64,000 nt of DNA from XBB1006 sp051877515. Lineage in GTDB: Bacteria > Bacillota > Clostridia > Lachnospirales > Lachnospiraceae. Each line of letters opens with the position of its first letter. Positions within the stretch are counted from its first letter, which is position 1. A model generated the notes under the pieces. The model was given only the letters and a program-made list of their open reading frames with translations, did no database searches and was not told the DNA's origin. Below are positions 7,824 through 15,972 of the stretch, one piece after another. Position numbers and translations under genes: made by a program. The stretch lies in assembly GCA_051877515.1 (NCBI GenBank), contig JBJEIY010000017.1, positions 434,001 through 498,000 on the forward strand. Direction: 5' to 3'.

Positions 7824-9566
7824 CTATTCGGAAATCAAAGTAAGTCCGGATATGTCTGAGTCTGTTGACATGGAGAAATTCGTATAGTAAACCACAAAGC
7901 CCGGCTTGGAACCGCCTGGTTTTTTGACTTCTTTGCGCAAAACATAATCGATTTCAATTTTATCATTTCCGCGGCCTTTGGAATAGTAAGCAGCCAGTTT
8001 TGCTGCCTCCTCAAAAACACGGTCCGGCAGCTGTGTTCCCTGTGATTTCACGATGACATGGGAGCCCGGCATTTTTTTTGCATGAAACCACCAATCATTT
8101 CCATTGGCAAACTTAAATGTCAGTTCATCATTCTGGATATTATTTTTTCCCACATAGATATCATACCCATCAGAAGACCGATAATGAAAAGGTCTGCTTT
8201 TACAGGTGGTCTTTTTCTTGCCGGATGCATGGCGGCGTATATAACCGGATAAAGCAAGTTCTTCCTTGATCTGCAAAAGATCATCCTCGTTTGTGGCAAT
8301 ATCAAGAGAATTTAAAACCGTTTCCAGATGTTGTATTTCTGATTTGGTTTCCAGAAGCAAATGCTCCATCGCTTCTTTGGTACGTTTCATTTTGTTATAT
8401 TTATCGAAATAGCGGGTGGCGTTTTCCATGGCTGTTTTGGTTTCGTCTAAGGGAATCCGGATAGGTTCATTGGTATAATAGTTGATGCAGGTCAGATCTT
8501 TTTCTCCGCCTTTTAAATCATATCCATAAGTGTGTAAAAGCTCACCATAGACTTTGTATTTATCCATTTCTTTGGTGTCCTCTAATTGTTTGAGCTGTAA
8601 TTCGTATTTTTTACGATTTCGCTCCAGGGCAGTAGAAACCACACGACGCAGTTCAAAAGAACGTTGTCTGCTTCGCGTATAAGACTCTTTATCAGAATAA
8701 TAGGTTTCCAGAGTTTCGGAAATACTTTGAAACTGTTTACAAGGCAAGTCGGAGAATTGTTCATAGGTAAAACAGACGAACTCCCGGGGCTCTTCCTTTT
8801 CATAGACAATCTGCGGACAGTAGCACTCATTTTTCACATCATCCATGAATAATTCGAAAGTATGAAATAAATGAATTTTTTGCGTGTCATTCAGGGCATC
8901 GGTGGGACGATCCCCTTCAATACCTGCCCGATAACAGATTTCCGACGCAGCAACAGAACTAAGTCCGGTGTACCCGGAATAGATCGCTTTGGTTACATTC
9001 GTTGGTCTGGAGCATACCACATTGTAAAACTCCTCACGATCCGTGTGAAAAGGATCAGCCTTCTGAATGTTCTGCGGAATGAAATACTGTCTTCCGGGAA
9101 GAACCTCCCGCACGGAACTGACAGAAGCAGGAATATGTTTGATGCTGTCTAAGATCAGATCATTTTCATTACAAAAGATGATATTACTGTGTTTACCCAT
9201 TAACTCCACGATGAGTTTTTTCTTACAGGGATCCCCCAGTTCATTAAAGTGTTCCAACTCTAATATGATAATACGTTCCAGTCCGGGCTGGTATACGTTG
9301 GTAATCTTTGCATTAGAGATATATTTTCGAAGCAGCATGCAGAATCCCGGAGCAGTCATGGGATTTGCTTTTGTTCTGCCTGTAAAATAAAGCAGGGGAA
9401 GAGAAGCAGAAGCGGAAATCAGGATTTTTTCATTTCCGTTTTCTCCCTTTATAGTAAGCATTAAAGCATCTTTTTCAGGCTGAGCGATTTTATTGATGCG
9501 CCGATTAAGGCATCGATCACGAATTTCTGAAACAAGACAATGAATGGTTATTCCGTCAAAAGCCAT
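7824..9566 (-). CDS. rqcH: NFACT family ribosome quality control protein RqcH
   Basis: A 580-residue NFACT protein, the bacterial RqcH/Rqc2 family (also annotated fibronectin-binding FbpA). RqcH binds stalled 50S-peptidyl-tRNA and recruits Ala-tRNA to add a C-terminal alanine tail that marks the nascent chain for degradation. The NFACT-N domain begins MAFDGITIHCLVSEI and contains ELMGKHSNIIF. A long coiled coil spans about residues 290-440 (RSRQRSFELRR, LEDTKEMDKYK). The C-terminal NFACT-R domain is marked by YDIYVGKNNIQND and WWFHAKKMPGSHVIVKS (about residues 470-510). AAGGAGG precedes the ATG. It is monocistronic and divergent from yicC; a TGnTATACT extended -10 lies at about 9597-9602. Confidence 0.95.
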   Translation of the reverse strand: MAFDGITIHCLVSEIRDRCLNRRINKIAQPEKDALMLTIKGENGNEKILISASASLPLLYFTGRTKANPMTAPGFCMLLRKYISNAKITNVYQPGLERIIILELEHFNELGDPCKKKLIVELMGKHSNIIFCNENDLILDSIKHIPASVSSVREVLPGRQYFIPQNIQKADPFHTDREEFYNVVCSRPTNVTKAIYSGYTGLSSVAASEICYRAGIEGDRPTDALNDTQKIHLFHTFELFMDDVKNECYCPQIVYEKEEPREFVCFTYEQFSDLPCKQFQSISETLETYYSDKESYTRSRQRSFELRRVVSTALERNRKKYELQLKQLEDTKEMDKYKVYGELLHTYGYDLKGGEKDLTCINYYTNEPIRIPLDETKTAMENATRYFDKYNKMKRTKEAMEHLLLETKSEIQHLETVLNSLDIATNEDDLLQIKEELALSGYIRRHASGKKKTTCKSRPFHYRSSDGYDIYVGKNNIQNDELTFKFANGNDWWFHAKKMPGSHVIVKSQGTQLPDRVFEEAAKLAAYYSKGRGNDKIEIDYVLRKEVKKPGGSKPGFVVYYTNFSMSTDSDISGLTLISE

Positions 9567-9652
9567 AAGAAAGCCTCCTTAAAAAACAATCAGTTTAGTA
9601 TAACATGGATCCTATAAAAAGAAAAGATTTCAGGTTCATCGGCCGATAGCAG

Positions 9653-9681
9653 TTGACTTAATATTGCGTATTTTATATAAT
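9653..9681 (+). promoter_or_regulatory. Promoter of the yicC-remA-gmk-rpoZ operon
   Basis: TTGACT (9653-9658) and TATAAT (9676-9681) are spaced 17 bp apart, a near-consensus sigma-A promoter about 65 bp before the yicC ribosome-binding site. Confidence 0.85.
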
Positions 9682-9752
9682 AAATATAACTATGCATACA
9701 GTTTTACGGATAGATGCATAGAAGCATTTATTATCTATTTCAGGAGTTTTCT

Positions 9753-10631
9753 ATGATCAAAAGTATGACAGGGTTCGGTCGATATGAAGTCTGTACGGAT
9801 GATTACAAGATCACAGCAGAAGTAAAGGCCGTAAACCACAGGTATCTGGATTTAAACATTAAGATGCCAAAAAAATTAAACATGTTTGAAAACCCTATCC
9901 GGAGCCTGCTAAAGGATTATATCCAAAGGGGAAAAGTAGATGTTTTTATTACTTTTGAAGATTATACCCAGGGTCAGCAGAATGTTAGGTACAATGAAGA
10001 TTTAGCCAGAGAATATCTGGGTTATTTAAACAGGATTGCCGATGATTTCAGTCTTGACAATGATGTCAGGGTTTCTACGTTAGCGCGATTCCCGGAGGTT
10101 TTTTCCATGGAAGAGGTTTCGTTGGATGAAGATGCCTTGTGGTCTTTGTTAAGTAAGACTTTGAAAGGCGCCTGCGAGCATTTTGTGGAAAGCCGGGAAC
10201 GGGAAGGGGAACATTTAAAAATAGATCTTTTGGGAAAACTGGAAGAAATGAAAGGTTATGTTTCCTTTATTGAAGAAAGATCTCCACAGATCATTTCCGA
10301 ATACCGCCAAAAACTCCGTGACAAGATCGGGGTTCTTCTTGAGGATAATAAAATCGATGAGAACCGTATTGTCCAGGAGGTTACCATTTATGCTGATAAA
10401 ATTTGTGTAGATGAGGAAATGGTCCGCCTGAACAGTCATATACAGGCCACCAAAGATGCACTTCTTAGCGGGAAAGAAGTCGGACGTAAACTTGATTTTA
10501 TTGCACAGGAAATGAATCGGGAAGCGAATACCATACTTTCCAAGTCAACTGACATAGAGATTTCCGATGTTGGAATTGAATTAAAGACGTTGATTGAAAA
10601 GATTCGTGAGCAGATTCAAAACATTGAATAA
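9753..10631 (+). CDS. yicC: YicC family endoribonuclease
   Basis: A 292-residue YicC/YloC family protein. YicC of E. coli is an endoribonuclease that trims certain small RNAs; the B. subtilis counterpart YloC heads the same operon. The N-terminal family signature MIKSMTGFGR is exact, and the C-terminal DUF1732 part contains KLDFIAQEMNREANTI and the end ELKTLIEKIREQIQNIE. I placed the start at 9753, where CAGGAG (9741-9746) fits; an upstream in-frame ATG at 9714 would add 13 unrelated residues. It is followed after two bases by remA, so the two are coupled. Confidence 0.95.
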   Translation: MIKSMTGFGRYEVCTDDYKITAEVKAVNHRYLDLNIKMPKKLNMFENPIRSLLKDYIQRGKVDVFITFEDYTQGQQNVRYNEDLAREYLGYLNRIADDFSLDNDVRVSTLARFPEVFSMEEVSLDEDALWSLLSKTLKGACEHFVESREREGEHLKIDLLGKLEEMKGYVSFIEERSPQIISEYRQKLRDKIGVLLEDNKIDENRIVQEVTIYADKICVDEEMVRLNSHIQATKDALLSGKEVGRKLDFIAQEMNREANTILSKSTDIEISDVGIELKTLIEKIREQIQNIE

Positions 10632-10633
10632 TT

Positions 10634-10906
10634 ATGGGAAAACTTGTAAATGTTGGTTTTGGGAATATGGTAAATACAGATCGTATTCTTGCGGTGATCA
10701 ATCCGGATTCCGCACCCGCCAAAAGAATCGTCCAGAAAAGTAAAGAAAATGACAGTGTCATTGATGCTACCCAGGGTCGAAAAACCAAGTCTATTATCAT
10801 TACGGATGCAGACAAGGTAGTTCTTTCTTCCCTTTTATCTGAGACGATTGTGGGCAGGATACAAAATCCAATAACCATAGCTGAGGATAAAAAAGATGAA
10901 TCATGA
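10634..10906 (+). CDS. remA: RemA/DUF370 regulator
   Basis: A 90-residue DUF370 protein related to RemA, a ring-forming DNA-binding regulator that activates biofilm matrix and osmoprotection genes in B. subtilis. Recognisable features are the N-terminus MGKLVNVGFGNMVNTDRILAV and the motif DATQGRKTKSIIITDADKVVLSS. It lies between yicC and gmk, its standard position in Firmicutes, and overlaps gmk by 11 bp. In Clostridia the target genes are not established, so only the family assignment is firm. Confidence 0.93.
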   Translation: MGKLVNVGFGNMVNTDRILAVINPDSAPAKRIVQKSKENDSVIDATQGRKTKSIIITDADKVVLSSLLSETIVGRIQNPITIAEDKKDES

Positions 10907-11528
10907 AAAAGGAATTTTAGTGGTGTTTTCCGGCTTTGCAGGATCCGGCAAAGGAACCATCATGAAGGAGTTAATTGCGCATTATCCTTCTGCGTATGCA
11001 TTATCTGTCTCTGCCACCACAAGATCTCCTCGTCCGGGGGAAGAAGACGGCAGGGAATATTTCTTTAAAACAACAGAAGAATTTGAGCAGATGATCCGTG
11101 ATGGTAAGTTGTTAGAATATGCCAGTTATGTCGGGAATTATTATGGAACACCGAAAGATTATGTGGAACAAAAGCTTAAGGAAGGATATGATGTGATCCT
11201 CGAGATTGAAACCCAGGGAGCCCTGAAGGTGAAAGAGATGCTTCCGGATACCTTACTTTTGTTTGTCACACCTCCGGATGCGGATACACTATTTAACCGG
11301 CTTACAGGCAGGGGCACAGAAGATGCCGCAACAATTGATAAACGCATGAATCAGGCCTACAAGGAAGCAGATGTGATGTCTTCCTATGATTATCTGATCA
11401 TTAATGATACTATAGAACAAAGTGTGCAGTCCGTTCATTCCATTATAAGGAACGAGCATGCACGTATGAATCGTAACCAGAATACCATAAAACAGTTAAA
11501 ACAGCAGCTTGCCTGCTATCGCAAATAG
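10896..11528 (+). CDS. gmk: Guanylate kinase
   Basis: A 210-residue guanylate kinase that phosphorylates GMP to GDP with ATP, supplying GTP and dGTP and the precursors of (p)ppGpp. The P-loop SGFAGSGKGT (about residues 12-21) departs from the textbook GPSGxGKGT at the first residues but keeps GSGKGT. The GMP-binding signature SATTRSPRPGEEDGREYFF (about residues 38-56) is complete. The C-terminus carries a basic extension (MNRNQNTIKQLKQQLACYRK). It is preceded by remA and followed by rpoZ in the usual order. Confidence 0.96.
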   Translation: MNHEKGILVVFSGFAGSGKGTIMKELIAHYPSAYALSVSATTRSPRPGEEDGREYFFKTTEEFEQMIRDGKLLEYASYVGNYYGTPKDYVEQKLKEGYDVILEIETQGALKVKEMLPDTLLLFVTPPDADTLFNRLTGRGTEDAATIDKRMNQAYKEADVMSSYDYLIINDTIEQSVQSVHSIIRNEHARMNRNQNTIKQLKQQLACYRK

Positions 11529-11542
11529 AAAGGAGACTATTT

Positions 11543-11779
11543 ATGTTACATCCGTCTTATACAGATTTAATGAAAGTTGTAAACAGTGAGGTTGAAATCG
11601 GAGAAGAGCCTGTGGTAAACAGTCGCTATTCCATTGTGATCGCTACTGCAAAGAGAGCACGTCAGTTGATCGATGGAGCAACTCCCAAAGTTACTGCTGC
11701 ATGTAACAAACCATTTTCCGTTGCTGTTGAAGAACTTTACAAAGGTGAAATCCATATCCTTTCGGAAGAAGAAGCCTAA
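11543..11779 (+). CDS. rpoZ: RNA polymerase omega subunit
   Basis: A 78-residue omega subunit that helps assemble beta-prime into RNA polymerase. The N-terminal motif (LHPSYTDLMK) and the core VVNSRYSIVIATAKRARQL, with the conserved arginine pair, identify it. It follows gmk with AAAGGAG before the ATG and is the last gene of the yicC operon, ending just before a hairpin at 11788-11811. The coaBC-priA genes that often follow rpoZ in Firmicutes are not here; rimO follows instead. Confidence 0.93.
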   Translation: MLHPSYTDLMKVVNSEVEIGEEPVVNSRYSIVIATAKRARQLIDGATPKVTAACNKPFSVAVEELYKGEIHILSEEEA

Positions 11780-11787
11780 GAGATCAT

Positions 11788-11811
11788 AAAGTGCCTTATT
11801 TAAGGCACTTT
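11788..11811 (+). terminator. Hairpin after rpoZ
   Basis: AAAGTGCC (11788-11795) pairs with GGCACTTT (11804-11811), and the loop can close further as TTA/TAA. The following tract ATTCATTC is only moderately T-rich, so termination may be partial and allow read-through into rimO. Confidence 0.6.
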
Positions 11812-11877
11812 ATTCATTCATGACAAGCTTTACGCACATAGGTTTTGCTTGTTAAAACGACAGAAATGAGGACAGGT

Positions 11878-13191
11878 ATGAAAGTTTTGTTTATCTCTCT
11901 GGGATGTGATAAGAACCTGGTTGATTCGGAAAACATGCTGGGAATCCTTACACAGGCAGGACACGAATTAACAGACGATGAGCATGAGGCAGAAGGAATC
12001 ATCATCAATTCCTGTTGCTTTATCAATGATGCTAAGGAAGAAAGTATACAGACGATTCTTCAAATGGCACAATACAAAGAAACCGGTGTTCTTAGAAGGC
12101 TGATCGTTACCGGATGTCTTGCACAAAGATACCAGAAAGAGATTTTTGAGGAAATACCGGAAGTGGATGCCATACTGGGAACTTCCTCTTATGATCATAT
12201 TTTAGAGGCCTTAGAGTCAGACAGACCCTATTCTGAATTTGATCCAATGGACCGTGCGCCAAACCTTCGGGGAAAAAGACGATTATCTACCCCCGGTCAT
12301 TATGCCCACTTAAAGATTGCGGAAGGATGCAATAAAATGTGTACCTATTGTATTATTCCTTATATCCGGGGTTCTTACCGTAGTGTTCCCATGGAGGAAT
12401 TGGTACATCAGGCAAAGGAGCTTGTGGCAGGCGGGGTGAAAGAGCTGATCCTGGTTGCGCAGGAAACCACCCTTTATGGTGTGGATCTGTATGGAAAAAA
12501 ATCCCTACATCTTCTTTTGGATGAATTAAACAAAATTCTCGGATTGGTATGGATCCGCATTATGTATTGTTATCCTGAAGAAATCTATGATGAACTGATT
12601 GCTTCCATCAAAAGAAACGAAAAAGTATGCCATTATCTGGACATGCCCATTCAACATGCCAGTGACCCGGTACTGAAACGGATGAATCGCAGAACAACAT
12701 CCAGGGAGCTTTCAGAACATATAGAACGTATCCGTAAAGAAATTCCCGACATCTGCCTTCGCACCACACTTTTATGCGGGTTCCCTGGTGAAACAGCAAA
12801 GCAGCATGAAGAACTGATGCAATTTGTCAATGACATGGAATTTGACCGCCTGGGAGTTTTTGCATATTCGCCGGAAGAGGGGACTCCTGCCGCAGAGTAT
12901 ACGGATCAGGTTGATGAAGAAACCAAACAGGCGTATTGTGAAGATATCATGGAGCTATCCGAAGAAGTGATTGCCGATAAGAATCAGGAATTAGTAGGAA
13001 AAGAGTTTCTTGCCATGATTGAAGGGAAAGTTGCGGATGAGAATTCTTATATTGGAAGAACCTACAGGGATGCGCCGGATATTGACGGATACGTTTTTAT
13101 CCAGACAGAGGAAACACTGGTAACCGGTGATTTTGTTAAGGTCAGGATCACCGGAGCTTATGAATATGATTTGATAGGAGAGTTGATTTAA
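11878..13191 (+). CDS. rimO: Ribosomal protein S12 methylthiotransferase RimO
   Basis: A 437-residue radical-SAM methylthiotransferase that adds a methylthio group to the conserved aspartate of ribosomal protein S12. The N-terminal MTTase domain carries cluster cysteines C10, C46 and C80 (SLGCDKN, NSCCFIND, TGCLAQR). The radical-SAM CxxxCxxC is C151, C155 and C158 (GCNKMCTYC). A C-terminal TRAM domain ends with VKVRITGAYEYDLIGEL. Start 11878 is chosen by GAGG about six bases upstream; an in-frame TTG at 11845 lies further up without a site. SLGCDKNLVDSE is the RimO rather than the MiaB form. pgsA follows directly. Confidence 0.95.
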   Translation: MKVLFISLGCDKNLVDSENMLGILTQAGHELTDDEHEAEGIIINSCCFINDAKEESIQTILQMAQYKETGVLRRLIVTGCLAQRYQKEIFEEIPEVDAILGTSSYDHILEALESDRPYSEFDPMDRAPNLRGKRRLSTPGHYAHLKIAEGCNKMCTYCIIPYIRGSYRSVPMEELVHQAKELVAGGVKELILVAQETTLYGVDLYGKKSLHLLLDELNKILGLVWIRIMYCYPEEIYDELIASIKRNEKVCHYLDMPIQHASDPVLKRMNRRTTSRELSEHIERIRKEIPDICLRTTLLCGFPGETAKQHEELMQFVNDMEFDRLGVFAYSPEEGTPAAEYTDQVDEETKQAYCEDIMELSEEVIADKNQELVGKEFLAMIEGKVADENSYIGRTYRDAPDIDGYVFIQTEETLVTGDFVKVRITGAYEYDLIGELI

Positions 13192-13192
13192 A

Positions 13193-13732
13193 ATGAATTT
13201 ACCAAATAAACTTACAGTATTCCGTGTTATTTTGATTCCGTTTTTTGTTTTGTTTATGCAGCCCGGCTTTGGTAGTACAGGCCGTTATGTTGCACTTGCC
13301 ATTTTTATTGTGGCTTCTCTTACGGATATGCTGGATGGAAAAATCGCCAGAAAGTATAACCTGATCACCAATTTTGGAAAACTGATGGATCCGCTGGCAG
13401 ACAAATTACTGGTATGTACTGCCATGTTATGTCTTATGGATATTGATCTGCTTCCGGCTCTTGTAGTCATTATCATCATCTGCAGAGAATTTATCATTTC
13501 GGCATTTCGTCTGATCGCTGCAAACAATAACATTGTAATTGCGGCCGGCATCTGGGGTAAAATGAAAACCGTATCACAGATGTTCATGGTTATCATTCTA
13601 TTAATACATATGGAACATCCGGTTTATCAAATGCTGGAAACCGTAATGATCATAATTGCCACAGCATTAACTGTTATTTCACTGGTTGATTATCTGGTAA
13701 AAAATAAGGATGTCATAAAGGATCAGAATTAA
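13193..13732 (+). CDS. pgsA: CDP-diacylglycerol-glycerol-3-phosphate 3-phosphatidyltransferase
   Basis: A 179-residue integral membrane enzyme that makes phosphatidylglycerophosphate, the first committed step of phosphatidylglycerol synthesis. The CDP-alcohol phosphatidyltransferase signature D-G-x2-A-R-x8-G-x3-D-x3-D is complete (from D48-G49 on). Several hydrophobic segments flank it, and the N-terminus LPNKLTVFRVILIPFF is typical of PgsA. The gene starts two bases after rimO and its stop overlaps the next ATG (TAATG), so the rimO-pgsA-cinA genes are translationally linked. Confidence 0.95.
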   Translation: MNLPNKLTVFRVILIPFFVLFMQPGFGSTGRYVALAIFIVASLTDMLDGKIARKYNLITNFGKLMDPLADKLLVCTAMLCLMDIDLLPALVVIIIICREFIISAFRLIAANNNIVIAAGIWGKMKTVSQMFMVIILLIHMEHPVYQMLETVMIIIATALTVISLVDYLVKNKDVIKDQN

Positions 13733-14241
13733 TGAAAGAATGGACTAAGAGTATTTCCGGGGAAACCATAGAAGAACGTATTGTAAATAATCTACTCGGC
13801 AGTGGAGAAACCATTAGCTGTGCTGAATCCTGTACAGGAGGACTTCTATCCGGCAGGATCATTAATGTACCCGGGGTATCCAATGTCTATAAGCAGGGAT
13901 TTATTACGTATTCGGATGAGGCAAAAGAACAGGTTCTTCAGATTTCTCCACAGATTCTGGAAGAATACACAGCAGTTAGTGATATCACAGCCCGAAAAAT
14001 GGCAGAAGGAGTCTGTAGAATTGCAAATGCAGACTGGGGACTCTCTACAACCGGTTATGCCGGACCTGAGGGCGGTCAGAATGGGGAACCGGCAGGCCTT
14101 GTATATATTGGCTGCAGCCATCATGGTCAGACATATTCCCGGAGGCTGGTTTTATCCGGTAACAGACAACAGGTTCGTGAAGAAGCAGTGACAGAAGCAC
14201 TTAGTTTGATGGAACAGGTTTTAAATGGAGAGTTGGAATGA
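13732..14241 (+). CDS. CinA C-terminal domain amidohydrolase (PncC type)
   Basis: A 169-residue stand-alone CinA-C domain protein. This domain (PncC) hydrolyses nicotinamide mononucleotide to nicotinate mononucleotide in NAD recycling. The signature AESCTGGLLSGRIINVPGVS (about residues 31-50) and the motif TGYAGPEGG are visible. The N-terminal MoaB-like domain of full CinA is absent, which is a normal variant rather than truncation. In many Firmicutes it lies between pgsA and recA; here recA is not adjacent and rsmD follows, overlapping by 4 bp (ATGA). Confidence 0.9.
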   Translation: MKEWTKSISGETIEERIVNNLLGSGETISCAESCTGGLLSGRIINVPGVSNVYKQGFITYSDEAKEQVLQISPQILEEYTAVSDITARKMAEGVCRIANADWGLSTTGYAGPEGGQNGEPAGLVYIGCSHHGQTYSRRLVLSGNRQQVREEAVTEALSLMEQVLNGELE

Positions 14242-14801
14242 GGATCATAGGAGGGAAATGCAGGAGTCTTCCATTAAAGACACCCAAAGGACTTCAAACA
14301 CGTCCTACGACAGACAGGATAAAAGAAACTTTATTTAATATTATCCATTCTGAGCTTCCCGGCTCAAGGTTTTTGGATCTGTTTGCCGGAAGCGGTGGAA
14401 TTGGAATGGAGGCTATTAGCCGCGGAGCTGACTGGGCCGTTTTTGTGGAAAAAAATAAAGATGCCATCCGGTGTATTGAAGAGAATCTAAAATTTACAGG
14501 ACTTCATACCCAGGCCAGGCTGTTGAAAATGGATGTTCTTACAGCGATACAACAATTAAATGGGCAGGAATCCTTTGACATCATATTTATGGATCCGCCA
14601 TATGGAATGCAACTGGAAAAACAGGTATTAATAAAGCTGAAAGGTACTTCCCTTATGGCAGGACATACACTGATTATTGTGGAAACAGACCTGACTACGG
14701 ATTATACTTATCTGGATGAACTGGGCTACGAAATGATCCGATACAAAAAATATAAGACGAATGCCCATGTATTTATCAGACCGAAAAAGATAACCATATA
14801 G
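14238..14801 (+). CDS. rsmD: 16S rRNA (guanine966-N2)-methyltransferase RsmD
   Basis: A 187-residue SAM-dependent methyltransferase for G966 of 16S rRNA. The family N-terminus MRIIGGKCRSLPLKTPKG, motif I FLDLFAGSGGIGMEAISRGA (about residues 42-61) and the catalytic IIFMDPPYG (about residues 112-120) are present. The length is typical. It overlaps the CinA-domain gene and precedes coaD by 20 bp, the same rsmD (ylbH)-coaD order seen in B. subtilis, with ylbJ also close by. Confidence 0.95.
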   Translation: MRIIGGKCRSLPLKTPKGLQTRPTTDRIKETLFNIIHSELPGSRFLDLFAGSGGIGMEAISRGADWAVFVEKNKDAIRCIEENLKFTGLHTQARLLKMDVLTAIQQLNGQESFDIIFMDPPYGMQLEKQVLIKLKGTSLMAGHTLIIVETDLTTDYTYLDELGYEMIRYKKYKTNAHVFIRPKKITI

Positions 14802-14821
14802 AACAGAATGGGGGCGTTGTA

Positions 14822-15325
14822 ATGTCAAAAGCAATCTATCCGGGCAGTTTTGATCCTGTGACCAACGGACATCTGGATGTAATAGGCAGAGCTGCAAAAC
14901 TTTTTGATGAACTGTATGTCGGTGTACTCATTAATAGCGCGAAAAATCCGTTGTTTTCTATTAATGAACGTGTTAGTATGTTAGAAGAGGAACTGAAAAG
15001 TTATTCCAATATACATGTGGTGTCATTTGATGGTCTTTTAGTGGATTATTGCAGGTCTCACGAGATATCCACCATTGTCCGGGGACTTCGTGCCATTACA
15101 GATTTTGAATACGAGCTTCAAATCGCCCAGACTAACCGGGTTATGGCACCCCAGGTTGATACCATTTTTTTAACCACCTGTTTGGAGTATGCCTATTTAA
15201 GTTCTTCCATTGTAAAAGAAATTGCTTATTATGGAGGAGATATTTCCAAAACCGTTCCACCGGGTGTGGCACAAAAGGTCAGAGCGAAATATGATACTAT
15301 GATACATGAAAAAACCGAATTGTAA
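14822..15325 (+). CDS. coaD: Phosphopantetheine adenylyltransferase
   Basis: A 167-residue nucleotidyltransferase that makes dephospho-CoA from ATP and 4'-phosphopantetheine. The T/HxGH nucleotidyltransferase motif is in SFDPVTNGHLDVI (about residues 8-20). The second motif appears as YLSSSIVKEIA (about residues 123-133), and RGLRAITDFEYELQ is also diagnostic. The length is standard. The gene follows rsmD and is followed after a good AAGGAGG by a coiled-coil protein. Confidence 0.97.
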   Translation: MSKAIYPGSFDPVTNGHLDVIGRAAKLFDELYVGVLINSAKNPLFSINERVSMLEEELKSYSNIHVVSFDGLLVDYCRSHEISTIVRGLRAITDFEYELQIAQTNRVMAPQVDTIFLTTCLEYAYLSSSIVKEIAYYGGDISKTVPPGVAQKVRAKYDTMIHEKTEL

Positions 15326-15351
15326 TTTACTTTCTTAAGGAGGAAAATATC

Positions 15352-15972
15352 ATGACAAGCAGAATGGAACGGATCATTGAAGAAATTGAAGAGTACATTG
15401 ATGGTTGCAAATATCAACCATTTTCCAACGATAAAATCATTGTGAACCGTGATGAATTGGAAGAGCTGATCACTGAGCTGAAAATGAAGACTCCCGAAGA
15501 AATCAAAAAATATCAGAAGATTATCAGCAATCAGGAAGCTATTCTGGCTGATGCACGTGCAAAAGCAGAAGCGATCATTGCACAGGCACAGATCCAGACC
15601 AATGAACTGGTCAGCGAGCATCAGATCATGCAACAGGCATATGCACAGGCCAATGAAGTGGTTATGCTGGCCACAAATCAGGCGCAGGAGATTCTGGATA
15701 ATGCCACAACGGATGCCAATAATATCCGTACGGCAGCAATCCAGTATACCAATGACATGCTTGGAAATGTGGAAAGCATTCTGACTGCCACCATGGATAC
15801 TTCCAAAGCAAAATACGAGAATTATTTCAATAACCTGAAGAATTGTTTAGATGTTGTACAGGCTAACAAACAGGAGCTTGTTCCGGAAGATAAGCAGCAG
15901 AAAGATGCAGGAAAAGCATCGGATTCTTATGCGGCGAATCCTGATTCCATACAGGTGACGGACTTATCCTAA
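15352..15972 (+). CDS. Coiled-coil protein of unknown function downstream of coaD
   Basis: A 206-residue, mainly helical protein. The N-terminus (MERIIEEIEEYIDGC) is acidic. Residues about 60-170 are rich in Ala, Gln and Glu with heptad-like repeats (EAILADARAKAEAIIAQAQ, NEVVMLATNQAQEILDNA), resembling DivIVA-like or V-ATPase subunit E/H-like coiled coils. The C-terminus is polar and low-complexity. It has no transmembrane segment. I do not recognise a definite family; similar proteins are often labelled only 'ATPase' in Clostridia, which is not supported by any nucleotide-binding motif here. A good AAGGAGG precedes the ATG. Its stop overlaps the stop of convergent ylbJ. Confidence 0.75.
   Translation: MTSRMERIIEEIEEYIDGCKYQPFSNDKIIVNRDELEELITELKMKTPEEIKKYQKIISNQEAILADARAKAEAIIAQAQIQTNELVSEHQIMQQAYAQANEVVMLATNQAQEILDNATTDANNIRTAAIQYTNDMLGNVESILTATMDTSKAKYENYFNNLKNCLDVVQANKQELVPEDKQQKDAGKASDSYAANPDSIQVTDLS

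Noticed and set aside
8664..9390. Plus-strand open frames opposite rqcH
   Set aside because: They are out-of-frame shadows of the strongly supported RqcH coding sequence, without ribosome-binding sites or family motifs.
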